A stretch of DNA of 15,107 bases from JBMOPD01 sp049323615 (GTDB lineage Bacteria > Bacillota > Desulfotomaculia > Desulfotomaculales > Desulfocucumaceae), in the NCBI GenBank assembly GCA_049323615.1, contig JBMOPD010000008.1, positions 1 through 15,107 of the forward strand, written 5' to 3'. A program made the translations under genes and the position numbers. Each line of letters opens with the position of its first letter. Positions within the stretch are counted from its first letter, which is position 1. Of the stretch, positions 1-7,513 are shown piece by piece. The notes under the pieces are model-generated. The model ran no database searches, was not told where the DNA came from, and was given only the letters and a program-made list of their open reading frames with translations.

Positions 1-20
1 AATTGCCGAATTTTTACCAC

Positions 21-80
21 GAGACCTCACTCCTTGCCTGGGAGTCGGCTACTTCTTATGAAGTAACCTCTAGAGGTCTC
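21..80. other. Three-way-junction inverted repeat next to gene truncation
   Basis: Three nested pairings are visible. GAGACCTC (21-28) pairs perfectly with GAGGTCTC (73-80). Inside it, ACTCC (29-33) pairs with GGAGT (41-45), and GGCTACTTC (47-55) pairs with GAAGTAACC (60-68) with one mismatch and a TTAT loop. Together they form a closed three-way junction of 60 nt. The segment lies just upstream of the point where aminotransferase homology begins abruptly (about 120). Structured ends of this kind occur in IS200/IS605-type elements and in their TnpB-associated RNAs, but no transposase is visible because the window starts here. The pairing is seen; the mobile-element reading is a guess. Confidence 0.4.
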
Positions 81-120
81 ATTTCTTTATTACCCCTCCA
101 GACACCTACTAAAAATATAC

Positions 121-735
121 ACTGCCGACGCCTGTTATGCCGGCACCCAGAAGTGCCTGAGCGTGCCTCCCGGCCTTTCCCCGGTCACCTTTAACCCGGC
201 TGCCAGAAAGGCTGTCAAGAACCGCCGGGCGAAGGTGCAGAGCTGGTACCTTGACCTGAACATGATCGCAAATTACTGGGGCAATGAGCGCTTCTACCAC
301 CATACGGCCCCCATCAGTATGATCTACGCCCTTTCCGAGGGGCTGGCGCTGATTCTGGAAGAGGGCCTGGAGGAAGTCTACGCCCGTCACTGGACCAACG
401 GAAAGGCGCTGCAGGCGGGCCTCGAGGCCATGGGCATGCGGCTGCTGGTAAAGGAGGGGTACCGGCTGCCGGAACTGACCACCGTGGTCATACCCGAATC
501 CGTGCCGGATGCCCAGGTGCGCAGCCGGCTGCTTGATCAGTACGGCATAGAGATTGGCGGCGGCCTGGGAGTATTAAAGGGGAAAGTATGGCGAATCGGG
601 CTGATGGGATACTCCTGTCAGAGAAAGAACGTGGCGCTTCTTTTCCACGGGCTGGAGGATGTTTTGGGACAATTAGGCCATTCTGTGGCCAGGGGCGCGG
701 CCCTGGAGGCGGCAGCGGCGGTGTGGAAAGGTTAG
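121..735 (+). pseudogene. 5'-truncated class-V PLP aminotransferase (alanine-glyoxylate/serine-pyruvate type)
   Basis: Frame 1 from about 121 reads like the C-terminal half of an alanine-glyoxylate / serine-pyruvate aminotransferase. It has AGTQKCLSVPPGLSPVTF with the PLP-binding Lys at 151-153 (QK), then WYLDL, YHHTAPISM, and the C-terminal EIGGGLG and WRIGLMGYS blocks. Only about 204 residues remain of a family that is usually near 380. The part that forms the N-terminal domain and binds the cofactor phosphate is missing. The frame is open back to a stop at 64-66, but residues encoded at 67-120 do not resemble the family, so the break lies near 120 rather than at the window edge. A GTG at 163 is the first annotatable start, yet starting there would omit the catalytic Lys. 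It is most likely a remnant cut by insertion or recombination; an assembly chimera is the alternative. Confidence 0.8.
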
Positions 736-820
736 TGCGGGTGAAAAAAGGGCAATTGTGTTTAATTTTCCTGAAAAAGGGAAAAGGGTTTCCGGCTAAA
801 TCCCTTATATTGTGTATACT

Positions 821-851
821 AAAAAGCCCCGCAATTTCAGGGTATGGCGGG
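821..851 (-). terminator. Rho-independent terminator for the minus-strand regulator gene
   Basis: Read on the minus strand, CCCGC (851-847) and GCGGG (832-828) form a GC stem, followed by CTTTTTAG (827-820). It lies about 70 bp past the regulator stop codon at 920, as expected for its terminator. It overlaps the plus-strand terminator at 850-885, so the two convergent genes share a compact termination zone. Confidence 0.6.
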
Positions 852-885
852 CCTGCAGAGAAATAGCACGCAGGCCTTTTCCTTT
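850..885 (+). terminator. Rho-independent terminator after the aminotransferase remnant
   Basis: GGCCTGC (850-856) pairs perfectly with GCAGGCC (870-876) around a 13-nt loop, and is followed by TTTTCCTTTATTT. This is a typical intrinsic terminator for transcription coming from the truncated aminotransferase side. Confidence 0.75.
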
Positions 886-919
886 ATTTGTGGTTTTAAT
901 GGAGAGTAAGCTTTAAAGG

Positions 920-2707
920 CTATTTATCCAACCTGTATTGTTTAAGCTTGCGGTAAAGGGTTACCCGGCTTATTCCCAACGATTTTGCCAGTTCTCCTTT
1001 GGACATGCTCCCGTTGCGAATTTTTTTCATGTATCCGGCAAGGACTTCCCTTTCCGTATTGGTTAACTGGTCCCTGAGGCCGGCATTCGTTTCCTTTTTA
1101 CTTTTCCTCGGCAGGCAATAATCGCGAATCTTTGCCGGAATGCAATCCAAAGTAATAATCCGGCCGGGTGTTATATTTACCATATATTCCACGGCATTTT
1201 CCAGTTCACGGACATTTCCGGGCCAGTTGTAGATGCTGAAAGCCTTTTTCACATCTTCGCCGAATCCATCGATGGCCTTGTTCAACTTTAGATTATATTT
1301 CTCAAGAAAATAGTCCATCAGCATTACAATGTCCTCCTGGTGTTCCCGTAAAGGCGGTATAACCAGGGGGATAACGTTAAGCCTATAATAAAGGTCCTCC
1401 CGGAATTCGTTGCTGGCGCACATTTCTTCCAGGTTACGGTTGGTGGCGGCGATCACCCTCACGTTCACCGGAACAACATTGTTACTGCCCACCCTTTCAA
1501 TTTCCCGGCGCTGCAGGACGTGCAGTAGTTTTACCTGGAGGTGAAGGGGCAAGTCACCGATTTCATCCAGGAAAATTGTGCCGCCGTCGGCCAGCTCGAA
1601 TTTACCGGCCCGGCCGCCCTTGCGCGCGCCGGTAAAGGAACCTTCTGCATACCCGAACAGCTCGCTTTCCAATAGCGTATCAGGAATGGCTCCGCAATTG
1701 ATAATCACAAAGGGCTTGTTCTTTCGCGGGCTGGCCTCGTGGATTGCCCTGGCAAACAACTCCTTACCCGTCCCGCTTTCACCGGTAATCAGGATGGTGG
1801 AATTGCCCTGGGCTACTTTATAAGCCTTATTTTTTAAATCTATAATTCTTTTACTGTTCCCCTTTATATGGTCAAACCCCAGTTTTTGCTGTGTCTCGGT
1901 TAAATTGTAGGCCAGCTGCCGGGCTTCGGCCATATCCCGGAAAGAAGCCACCACACCCACCGGCTTGTGGTTCACAATTATCGGGGTGGCTGTAACCAGA
2001 AAGTGCTTCTGGTGCGGCGGCACACCGTAAAATTCCTCTTTGTTTCGGTAGCCCAGGCCTGTTTCCAGAACTTTCGGCAGGGGTGAGCGGGGCAGGACGG
2101 AGCTAATATTCCGGCCAATAACTTTTTCCTTTGGCCTGCCGACTAGTTTTGCGGCAGCTGAATTGCAGTTGGTAATAACCTGGTTCTGATTAATAGCCAG
2201 GATTCCTTCATCGATTGATTCCACAAGGGCATGCAACTGGTTGGTGGCCAGCTCCAACTGCTGATAAGCAATAACTTCATATATCCTTAAAGCCAGCAAA
2301 GAAGCCATATGATGTAGAAATTCCTGGAGTTGCTCCTTTTTTCCGAGCAGTTTTTCTCTTTGCGCCTCGTTAAAGGCCACCAGTGCAATAATACCAATTA
2401 CCCGATTGCCCAATTTTATAGGACAACAGATTTCTCCCAGTTCACCCATGTACACAGGGCTGTAAAAATCTTCTTGGGTGGGATTTTCAATTATGTACGA
2501 CTTCTTTGTTTTCAGCACCCTGGTATATAGGAAAGACGAATTAGGGTAATTTACCTCCTCGTCTTTAGTGCCAATCAAATCAAGGTATTTGCCGGTACCG
2601 GCCACTATGGTAAGGTCGTCCGCCAGGATTCCGGTATCTACCTCCAGGACGGCCGACACAGCCTCGGCCACCTGCTGGGAAAAAGTCATCATTAACGGTG
2701 ATTTCAT
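920..2707 (-). CDS. Sigma-54-dependent transcriptional activator (GAF-PAS-AAA+-Fis HTH)
   Basis: Enhancer-binding protein that would remodel RNA polymerase-sigma-54 by ATP hydrolysis. Numbering from the upstream start at 2788: a GAF-like sensor about 35-175, PAS about 180-290, and an AAA+ domain about 305-535. The AAA+ domain has Walker A GESGTGKE (336-343), GSFTGA (383-388; the sigma-54 contact loop, Ser in place of the usual Ala), Walker B GTIFLDE (403-409), an arginine region REDLYYRL and WPGNVRELENA. A Fis-type helix-turn-helix closes it (about 597-620, LAKSLGISRVTLYRKLKQY). I prefer the ATG at 2707 (595 aa) because GGGAGGA lies 9 nt before it; the longer start at 2788 (622 aa) has only a weak AAAGG. 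There is no response-regulator receiver domain, so the input is probably a small molecule bound by GAF or PAS. It sits divergent to a sigma-54 promoter driving the aminotransferase operon, which is its likely target. Confidence 0.95.
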   Translation of the reverse strand: MKSPLMMTFSQQVAEAVSAVLEVDTGILADDLTIVAGTGKYLDLIGTKDEEVNYPNSSFLYTRVLKTKKSYIIENPTQEDFYSPVYMGELGEICCPIKLGNRVIGIIALVAFNEAQREKLLGKKEQLQEFLHHMASLLALRIYEVIAYQQLELATNQLHALVESIDEGILAINQNQVITNCNSAAAKLVGRPKEKVIGRNISSVLPRSPLPKVLETGLGYRNKEEFYGVPPHQKHFLVTATPIIVNHKPVGVVASFRDMAEARQLAYNLTETQQKLGFDHIKGNSKRIIDLKNKAYKVAQGNSTILITGESGTGKELFARAIHEASPRKNKPFVIINCGAIPDTLLESELFGYAEGSFTGARKGGRAGKFELADGGTIFLDEIGDLPLHLQVKLLHVLQRREIERVGSNNVVPVNVRVIAATNRNLEEMCASNEFREDLYYRLNVIPLVIPPLREHQEDIVMLMDYFLEKYNLKLNKAIDGFGEDVKKAFSIYNWPGNVRELENAVEYMVNITPGRIITLDCIPAKIRDYCLPRKSKKETNAGLRDQLTNTEREVLAGYMKKIRNGSMSKGELAKSLGISRVTLYRKLKQYRLDK

Positions 2708-2824
2708 TAAATGTTGTCCTCCCTGCAGCAGGGCGGGGATGGGAGTGGCGTGTGAGTGCGCTTGTTTTTCCCCGGTTATGTGAAACATTATAACAACAAC
2801 CTTTAATAATAAATTTTATAACCC

Positions 2825-2847
2825 TTTTCACTGCTTGACGGTGAAAA
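2825..2847 (-). repeat. Inverted repeat in the regulator 5' leader
   Basis: TTTTCAC (2825-2831) and GTGAAAA (2841-2847) form a perfect 7-bp dyad with a 9-bp spacer. It falls in the transcribed leader of the minus-strand regulator, between its predicted promoter and start codon. No U-run follows on either strand, so it is not a terminator; it could be an operator or an RNA hairpin. Confidence 0.4.
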
Positions 2848-2910
2848 CAAAAAACGCCCCACAGGTTTTACATTAACTTGTTCCAAGGGCATCCTCACTT
2901 TTTTACATAG

Positions 2911-2939
2911 ATTATAAGCATATTGTTTCTTGAATGCAA
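2911..2939 (-). promoter_or_regulatory. Sigma-70/SigA-type promoter of the regulator gene
   Basis: On the minus strand TTGCAT (2939-2934) and TATAAT (2916-2911) are separated by exactly 17 bp. The -10 is a perfect consensus and the -35 keeps TTG. Transcription would begin near 2904, giving a leader of roughly 200 nt to the ATG at 2707. Confidence 0.7.
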
Positions 2940-3084
2940 CAGTAAAATTGCCGGATATTAATATTTATTCATATTATTCAGACCACGAAGGCGTCCGAAT
3001 CCTATGGTAAAAGGCTGATTAAAAACAGTGCAAATGCCCTTGGGTGTATGTCTCAGGACGCAAGGAATGTTAAACGGTTGAAAC

Positions 3085-3101
3085 ATTATTACAGTAATGA
3101 T
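3085..3101. promoter_or_regulatory. Candidate upstream activator site (palindrome)
   Basis: ATTATTAC-A-GTAATGAT is a 17-bp dyad with one mismatched pair. It lies about 150 bp upstream of the -24 element of the operon promoter, a usual enhancer distance for sigma-54 activators. It differs from the TGCA-N4-TGCA sites found before the downstream genes. Assigning it to the adjacent regulator is inference. Confidence 0.35.
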
Positions 3102-3248
3102 ATATCTTTTCGGAACAAATGGTTTTGAATAGGATATTTTATTAATCCATAGTGGAAATGTGTCTTCGGCGTAACATTATGTATATTTCAATATATCAAA
3201 ATATTTATAAACAACTTAATTGGGGCGCGTATTTGTCAAGTTAAATAA

Positions 3249-3265
3249 TTGGTACACATTTTGCA
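3249..3265 (+). promoter_or_regulatory. Sigma-54 (-24/-12) promoter of the aminotransferase operon
   Basis: TTGGTACACATTTTGCA fits YTGGCACGRNNNTTGCW, with the invariant GG (3251-3252) and GC (3263-3264) at the correct spacing. Transcription would start near 3276, leaving a leader of about 86 nt. Its position between a sigma-54 activator gene and the operon strengthens the call. Confidence 0.8.
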
Positions 3266-3361
3266 CAGTTATCTCTTGAGTGCTGACGGCCAATGCGGAG
3301 CCATTGCAGACAGCGGGGTACATTAATCAAGGTTTTCAAAAAAACGGGGAGGTAATAACAA

Positions 3362-4726
3362 ATGGCAAGCGCACGTGATGAATTAATCAGAGAGGGGGAA
3401 AGGATATTAAATTTTATTTTAAAGGATGAGTTGACAAAAAAAGAAAAAGATCAAATTGTCCAGGATTCCATAGAAAATTTCAATAATCATGTCAATCCGG
3501 GCTGGCTGGTTTATCGCAAGTCCGTCTCCACCAACGCGGCATTTGTCGAATGGGAAGACAGCCAGGAAAAATTCTGCGATTTGTACGGCAATGAATTCAT
3601 CGATTGCCTTGGTGGTTTCGGTATTTATACCTTGGGTCACAGAAACCCCGAGATAGTTAAACTGGTGAAAGCCCAGTTGAGCCGGTACGCCCTGCACAGC
3701 CAGGAACTTGTCGATCCTCTCAGGGGATACCTGGCCAAGTTGCTTTCCATGTGCACCCCCGGGGATTTACAATATGCATTTTTCTGTAACGGCGGGGCCG
3801 AAGCAATTGAAATGGCTTTAAAGCTTGCCAGGCTGGCATCTAAAAAGCACTTTTTCATTTCCACCTGCAATGCTTTTCACGGCAAATCTTTAGGGGCGCT
3901 GTCGGTCACAGGAAAAGCCGCCTACAGAAAGCCATACCTGCCAATAATCCAGGGAGTACAGCATGTTGAATATGGAAACGCCGCCGCCGTGGAAGCTGCC
4001 ATAAAAAATCTGATGGCGGTGGGAGAGACGGTTGCGGCGGTAATAGTGGAACCAATCCAGGGAGAAGCGGGAATTATTGTTCCGCCGGACGATTACCTGC
4101 CTGATTTAAGAGAAATTTGTAATAAATACGAAGTGTTCTTGATTGTGGACGAAATTCAAACGGGCATGGGACGTACCGGAAAGATGTGGGCCGTTGAGCA
4201 TTCCAGTATTGTGCCGGACATTCTGGTTACCGGAAAAGCTTTTGGGGGAGGGGTAATGCCCATCACAGGAATAATAGCCAGGCCGCACCTCTGGACCGAG
4301 GACATTGTGGACAACCCGTGGATTTTGGGATCTCCCACATTTGGCGGCAACCCGCTGTCCTGTGCCGCCGCCATTGGGGCGATTACTTACAGCATTAAAA
4401 ACGACATCCCGGCTCAAGTGGCTGAAAAAGGAAAGTATATCTTTGAAAAATTATACAAACTGCAGGAGAAACACAGCATCCTGATCGATGTCAGAGGACG
4501 GGGGCTGTTAATAGGGCTGGAGTACCCGACCACGGAAATCGGCTTTGCCGTGTGCAAGGGATTGTTTAAGCGTGGAGTGATGACCGCCGGCACACTGAAT
4601 AATGCCAAGACTTTTCGGATTGAGCCGCCTGGAATCATTTCGAAACAAACGATCGATACCATTATTGAAAAGCTGGATGAGACACTGACCGAGGTGGAGT
4701 CCGAAATTGGGAGGCGCAGTCTGTAA
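3362..4726 (+). CDS. patA: Class-III aminotransferase, putrescine aminotransferase-like
   Basis: PLP enzyme that moves a terminal amino group from a diamine or omega-amino acid to a 2-oxo acid; in the E. coli PatA/YgjG family the donor is putrescine and the product 4-aminobutanal. The 454-residue length matches that family (about 459). Shared blocks include HVNPG.L.YRKSV (43-55), EFIDCLGGFGI (78-88), LHSQEL.DPLR (111-121), FCNGGAEA, NAFHGKSLGALS (170-181), EPIQGEAG, VDEIQTGMGRTGKM (Asp263 contacts the pyridine N) and TGKAFGGGVMPI with the Schiff-base Lys292. GTLNNAKTFRIEPP near the C-terminus is also YgjG-like. GGGGAGG lies 9 nt before the ATG. First gene of the operon, under the sigma-54 promoter at 3249. 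The subfamily is strongly suggested, but the true substrate could be another amine, so the symbol is provisional. Confidence 0.9.
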   Translation: MASARDELIREGERILNFILKDELTKKEKDQIVQDSIENFNNHVNPGWLVYRKSVSTNAAFVEWEDSQEKFCDLYGNEFIDCLGGFGIYTLGHRNPEIVKLVKAQLSRYALHSQELVDPLRGYLAKLLSMCTPGDLQYAFFCNGGAEAIEMALKLARLASKKHFFISTCNAFHGKSLGALSVTGKAAYRKPYLPIIQGVQHVEYGNAAAVEAAIKNLMAVGETVAAVIVEPIQGEAGIIVPPDDYLPDLREICNKYEVFLIVDEIQTGMGRTGKMWAVEHSSIVPDILVTGKAFGGGVMPITGIIARPHLWTEDIVDNPWILGSPTFGGNPLSCAAAIGAITYSIKNDIPAQVAEKGKYIFEKLYKLQEKHSILIDVRGRGLLIGLEYPTTEIGFAVCKGLFKRGVMTAGTLNNAKTFRIEPPGIISKQTIDTIIEKLDETLTEVESEIGRRSL

Positions 4727-4741
4727 TTGCTTTTTGCAATT
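4725..4741 (+). other. Small hairpin between aminotransferase and permease genes
   Basis: AATTGC-TTTTT-GCAATT starts inside the stop codon of the aminotransferase. It is AT-rich with a short stem and no U-run after it, so at most it is a weak 3'-end stabiliser. It does not convincingly split the operon. Confidence 0.3.
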
Positions 4742-4826
4742 GATTGTATGGTTGATTTCCTTTTGGTTCTGACTTGTCCAGGTTAGGACTTTTAGAATAA
4801 ATAAAATCTTAAGGAGGGAAGGATAC

Positions 4827-6461
4827 GTGAACACTAATCCGGCACCAGCAACTCAACTTTTTACCAGGAAAGCCTCGGGTTTGGTGAGGCAACTCTCTAT
4901 TGTTGACGCAGCCTGGTATGGTGTTTTAGCTACCGGGACGGTTTATTTTTTGGTGTATACCTGGCCATTTCCACACTTCAGCACCCCCGGCGTCAGCATA
5001 CCAATAGCTTTGCTGTTAACAATTTTGTTTGTCTTGCCGATATATTTCGTCTATGCGGCGTTTGGCTCAGCAATGCCCCGGGCCGGGGGTGACTATTTAT
5101 TTCAGACCAGGGGTCTGCATCCCGTTATTGGCTTTGTATTTCCTACAGGCTGGGAAATACTGATGTGGACATCCTTTACCGCCTCAGGTGGATTTGTTCT
5201 TACCACCCTGGGGTTGGTGCCAATGTTCGATTCGATTGGGAATGCAACTGGAAACAATTCCTTTATCAATGCGGCAAGTTGGATGGGGTCCAGCAATGGA
5301 ACGTTTATTATAACGCTTATAGCAACTTTTTTAGCTTTTTTGATTTGTGTATCGGGCATGAAAACATACGTTAAAATTCAGCGGTGGATCCTTGTGCCTG
5401 CCATTCTAATAACCAATCTCTTTTTGATTATTGTATTAATTAAAGTGAGTCCATCTGATTTCCAGGCCGCTTTTAACGCATTCCACGCCAAAATGATGGG
5501 GGATCCTGATTTTTACAATACAATATTGCAGGCGGCCAGGGACAACGCGTATCAGACGCCGGAGTTCAGCTGGAAGAGCACATTGTATTTCCTGCCTGTC
5601 TCCGTTGGGTTGATGGGTTACACGGTATTTAGCGCCCAGGGGATACTGGGGGAAGTTAAGTCCGCCAATAATTTCAAAAACCTTTTTTCCGCTTTTTTGT
5701 TAGGCGGCATGTACTCCAGCTTAATTGCCATCGGGCTGGTGTTCCTGGTCTTTCAAAAGGCTGTGGGCTGGGACTTCCTCCACGCCTTCTCTTTTGTGTA
5801 CTACAACGGCCTGGTGGAGTTGCCGTACAGCCCAAATTTAAGTGTATTCACCTCAATGTTGAGCCTTAATCCGGTTTTAAGTGTTCTGCTGTCAATTGGG
5901 TTTATGGCCAACGGGTTTTATCTGGTGGTATGCGTCTTTCTCAATATGACGCGGGTAATGGTGTCCATGGGATTAGACGGCACCCTGCCTTCGTGGTTCG
6001 CCGAGATTAACAGAAAATTCCACTCCCCGCTTAAAGCCACTACATTCTTCTTTGCCGTCAGCGTGGTAGTGATAATACTGTTTAATTTCCGGCCGGACTG
6101 GTTCAATATTGTTATATTGGGGTCGATTTTCTCAAGCCTGGGGGTATTGGGTGTGACGTGCCTGGCTGCGGTTTTCCTCCCCAAAAGAAACCCCCACATC
6201 TTCAAAGCCTCTCCGGTAGGCAACTGGTATATCGGTCCCATTCCGGTCCTTTCGCTGGTGGGCGCCCTGGGCGCCATATGCGTGTTCACGTTTGTGGGAA
6301 TGGACCTGTTTTTGCCTGAATTAGGCCTTACTGACCCCGTTCCCCGCTTTGTAATCATTGGCACGCTGGTTTTCTCGCTGATATTCTATTACGGGTACAA
6401 ATACTACCGCCGGGCGAAAGGAATTGATATTGACGTTTCCACGGAAATACCCCCGGAATGA
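4827..6461 (+). CDS. APC-superfamily amino acid/amine permease
   Basis: Integral membrane transporter of the amino acid-polyamine-organocation type. The 544-residue protein shows about 12 hydrophobic segments, near residues 26-46, 55-80, 100-128, 158-177, 186-206, 252-272, 287-309, 340-372, 402-420, 427-450, 470-490 and 506-523. The family motif AMPRAGGDY follows segment 2 (82-90). A long extracytoplasmic-type stretch (about 207-250) separates segments 5 and 6. It starts at GTG 4827, set by AAGGAGGG at 4811-4818. Located directly after the aminotransferase, it probably imports the substrate or exchanges it for a product. The specificity (amino acid, diamine or an acylated amine) cannot be told from the sequence. 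Confidence 0.9.
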   Translation: MNTNPAPATQLFTRKASGLVRQLSIVDAAWYGVLATGTVYFLVYTWPFPHFSTPGVSIPIALLLTILFVLPIYFVYAAFGSAMPRAGGDYLFQTRGLHPVIGFVFPTGWEILMWTSFTASGGFVLTTLGLVPMFDSIGNATGNNSFINAASWMGSSNGTFIITLIATFLAFLICVSGMKTYVKIQRWILVPAILITNLFLIIVLIKVSPSDFQAAFNAFHAKMMGDPDFYNTILQAARDNAYQTPEFSWKSTLYFLPVSVGLMGYTVFSAQGILGEVKSANNFKNLFSAFLLGGMYSSLIAIGLVFLVFQKAVGWDFLHAFSFVYYNGLVELPYSPNLSVFTSMLSLNPVLSVLLSIGFMANGFYLVVCVFLNMTRVMVSMGLDGTLPSWFAEINRKFHSPLKATTFFFAVSVVVIILFNFRPDWFNIVILGSIFSSLGVLGVTCLAAVFLPKRNPHIFKASPVGNWYIGPIPVLSLVGALGAICVFTFVGMDLFLPELGLTDPVPRFVIIGTLVFSLIFYYGYKYYRRAKGIDIDVSTEIPPE

Positions 6462-6487
6462 TTTGTCAATCGGGAGGATGGGTTTAA

Positions 6488-7471
6488 GTGCTATTATTTG
6501 GGAGGAAAAAAGATAGCGGCGGCAAGCCCAGGAGGATTTTGTACGCCACCGATTTGCACGGAGCGGAAAATACCTACCTGAAGTTTTTAAACGCGGCCAA
6601 AATTTATAAAGCGCAGATATGCATAGTCGGGGGTGATATAACCGGAAAGGCTATAGTGCCGGTGGTCGAACAGCCAGATGGAAGTTATTACGCTTATGTT
6701 ATGGGCCAAAAAAAGGTGGCCGGGTCGGAAGAAGAGTTGCTGTCCCTGGAGAGGGAGATCAGGTTTAACGGAATGTACCCGTACCGGACAGGCCTGTCTG
6801 AAATGGAAGAGCTGTCAAATAACAACGTACTTTTAGATCAAAAGTTTGAAGAGTTAATGCGGGTGCAGATCAAAAGGTGGGCGGACCTGGCCAGGGAACG
6901 GCTACAGCCGGCGGGGATAAGCTGTTACATTACCGGCGGCAATGATGACCCCCTGTTGATTGAGGAAGAACTGCAAAAATCAGATTATGTGGTTGCCGCC
7001 GAGGGGCAGGTGTTAAATATCGATGAGAATTTTGTCATGATAAGCACCGGGTACGGCAACCCAACCCCGTGGAATTGCCCCAGGGACATCCCTGAGGATG
7101 ATTTATACGCAAAAATAGAAGCAATGGCCGAACAGGTTGGCGATATGGAGAGCTGCATATTTAATCTGCATGTTCCGCCGGTTGATTCCGATTTGGATTT
7201 ATGCCCTAAACTTGATACCAGTGTCAGCCCCCCCCGGCCCCTGATGGGGGTGACGATATCCGCCGGAAGCAACGCGGTCCGGAGGGCGATTGAAAAATAT
7301 CAGCCGCTTCTGGCCCTGCATGGCCATATCCATGAATCCAGGGGGGTGGTAAAGATCGGTAAAACAGTTTGCATAAATCCCGGCAGTGAGTATTCGGAAG
7401 GAATATTAAGGGCTGCGGTAATTGACGTATCAAAGGGCAAGGTTGTGGCCAGTCAATTAATAGCGGTCTAA
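6488..7471 (+). CDS. Calcineurin-like metallophosphoesterase
   Basis: Predicted two-metal phosphoesterase of 327 residues. The metal-binding blocks appear in family order: DLH (22-24), GGD (48-50), GGND (150-153), H228 in NLHVPP, and GHIH (279-282). The protein is longer than a minimal YfcE-type enzyme, with an insert of about 90 residues between the second and third blocks that includes a helical stretch (103-140). The start is a GTG at 6488, with GGGAGG about 10 nt upstream; the gene follows the permease by 26 bp. No signal peptide is seen, so it is cytoplasmic. Its part in an amine catabolic operon is unclear: a phosphorylated intermediate, a signalling nucleotide or a repair job are all possible. 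Confidence 0.85.
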   Translation: MLLFGRKKDSGGKPRRILYATDLHGAENTYLKFLNAAKIYKAQICIVGGDITGKAIVPVVEQPDGSYYAYVMGQKKVAGSEEELLSLEREIRFNGMYPYRTGLSEMEELSNNNVLLDQKFEELMRVQIKRWADLARERLQPAGISCYITGGNDDPLLIEEELQKSDYVVAAEGQVLNIDENFVMISTGYGNPTPWNCPRDIPEDDLYAKIEAMAEQVGDMESCIFNLHVPPVDSDLDLCPKLDTSVSPPRPLMGVTISAGSNAVRRAIEKYQPLLALHGHIHESRGVVKIGKTVCINPGSEYSEGILRAAVIDVSKGKVVASQLIAV

Positions 7472-7513
7472 AATGACGCTTAAATAAATTCAATAAAGGA
7501 GGACCTGTATCCA

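Larger units (their letters stand above)
2789..3361. promoter_or_regulatory. 573-bp divergent control region between regulator and operon
   Basis: No credible gene lies here. The region is AT-rich, notably 2941-2975 and 3170-3215, as expected of DNA that bends to bring an upstream activator to a sigma-54 promoter. It holds the regulator promoter (2911-2939), a 17-bp dyad (3085-3101) that could be an activator site, and the -24/-12 promoter (3249-3265) for the plus-strand operon. Confidence 0.7.

Noticed and set aside
21..80. tRNA or known ribozyme reading of the three-way junction
   Set aside because: It lacks a T-loop, an anticodon arm and a CCA-type acceptor, and has no hammerhead core (CTGATGA) or group II domain V sequence.
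588..866. 92-codon plus-strand ORF overlapping the aminotransferase 3' end
   Set aside because: It is out of frame with the recognised aminotransferase blocks and runs into the terminators.
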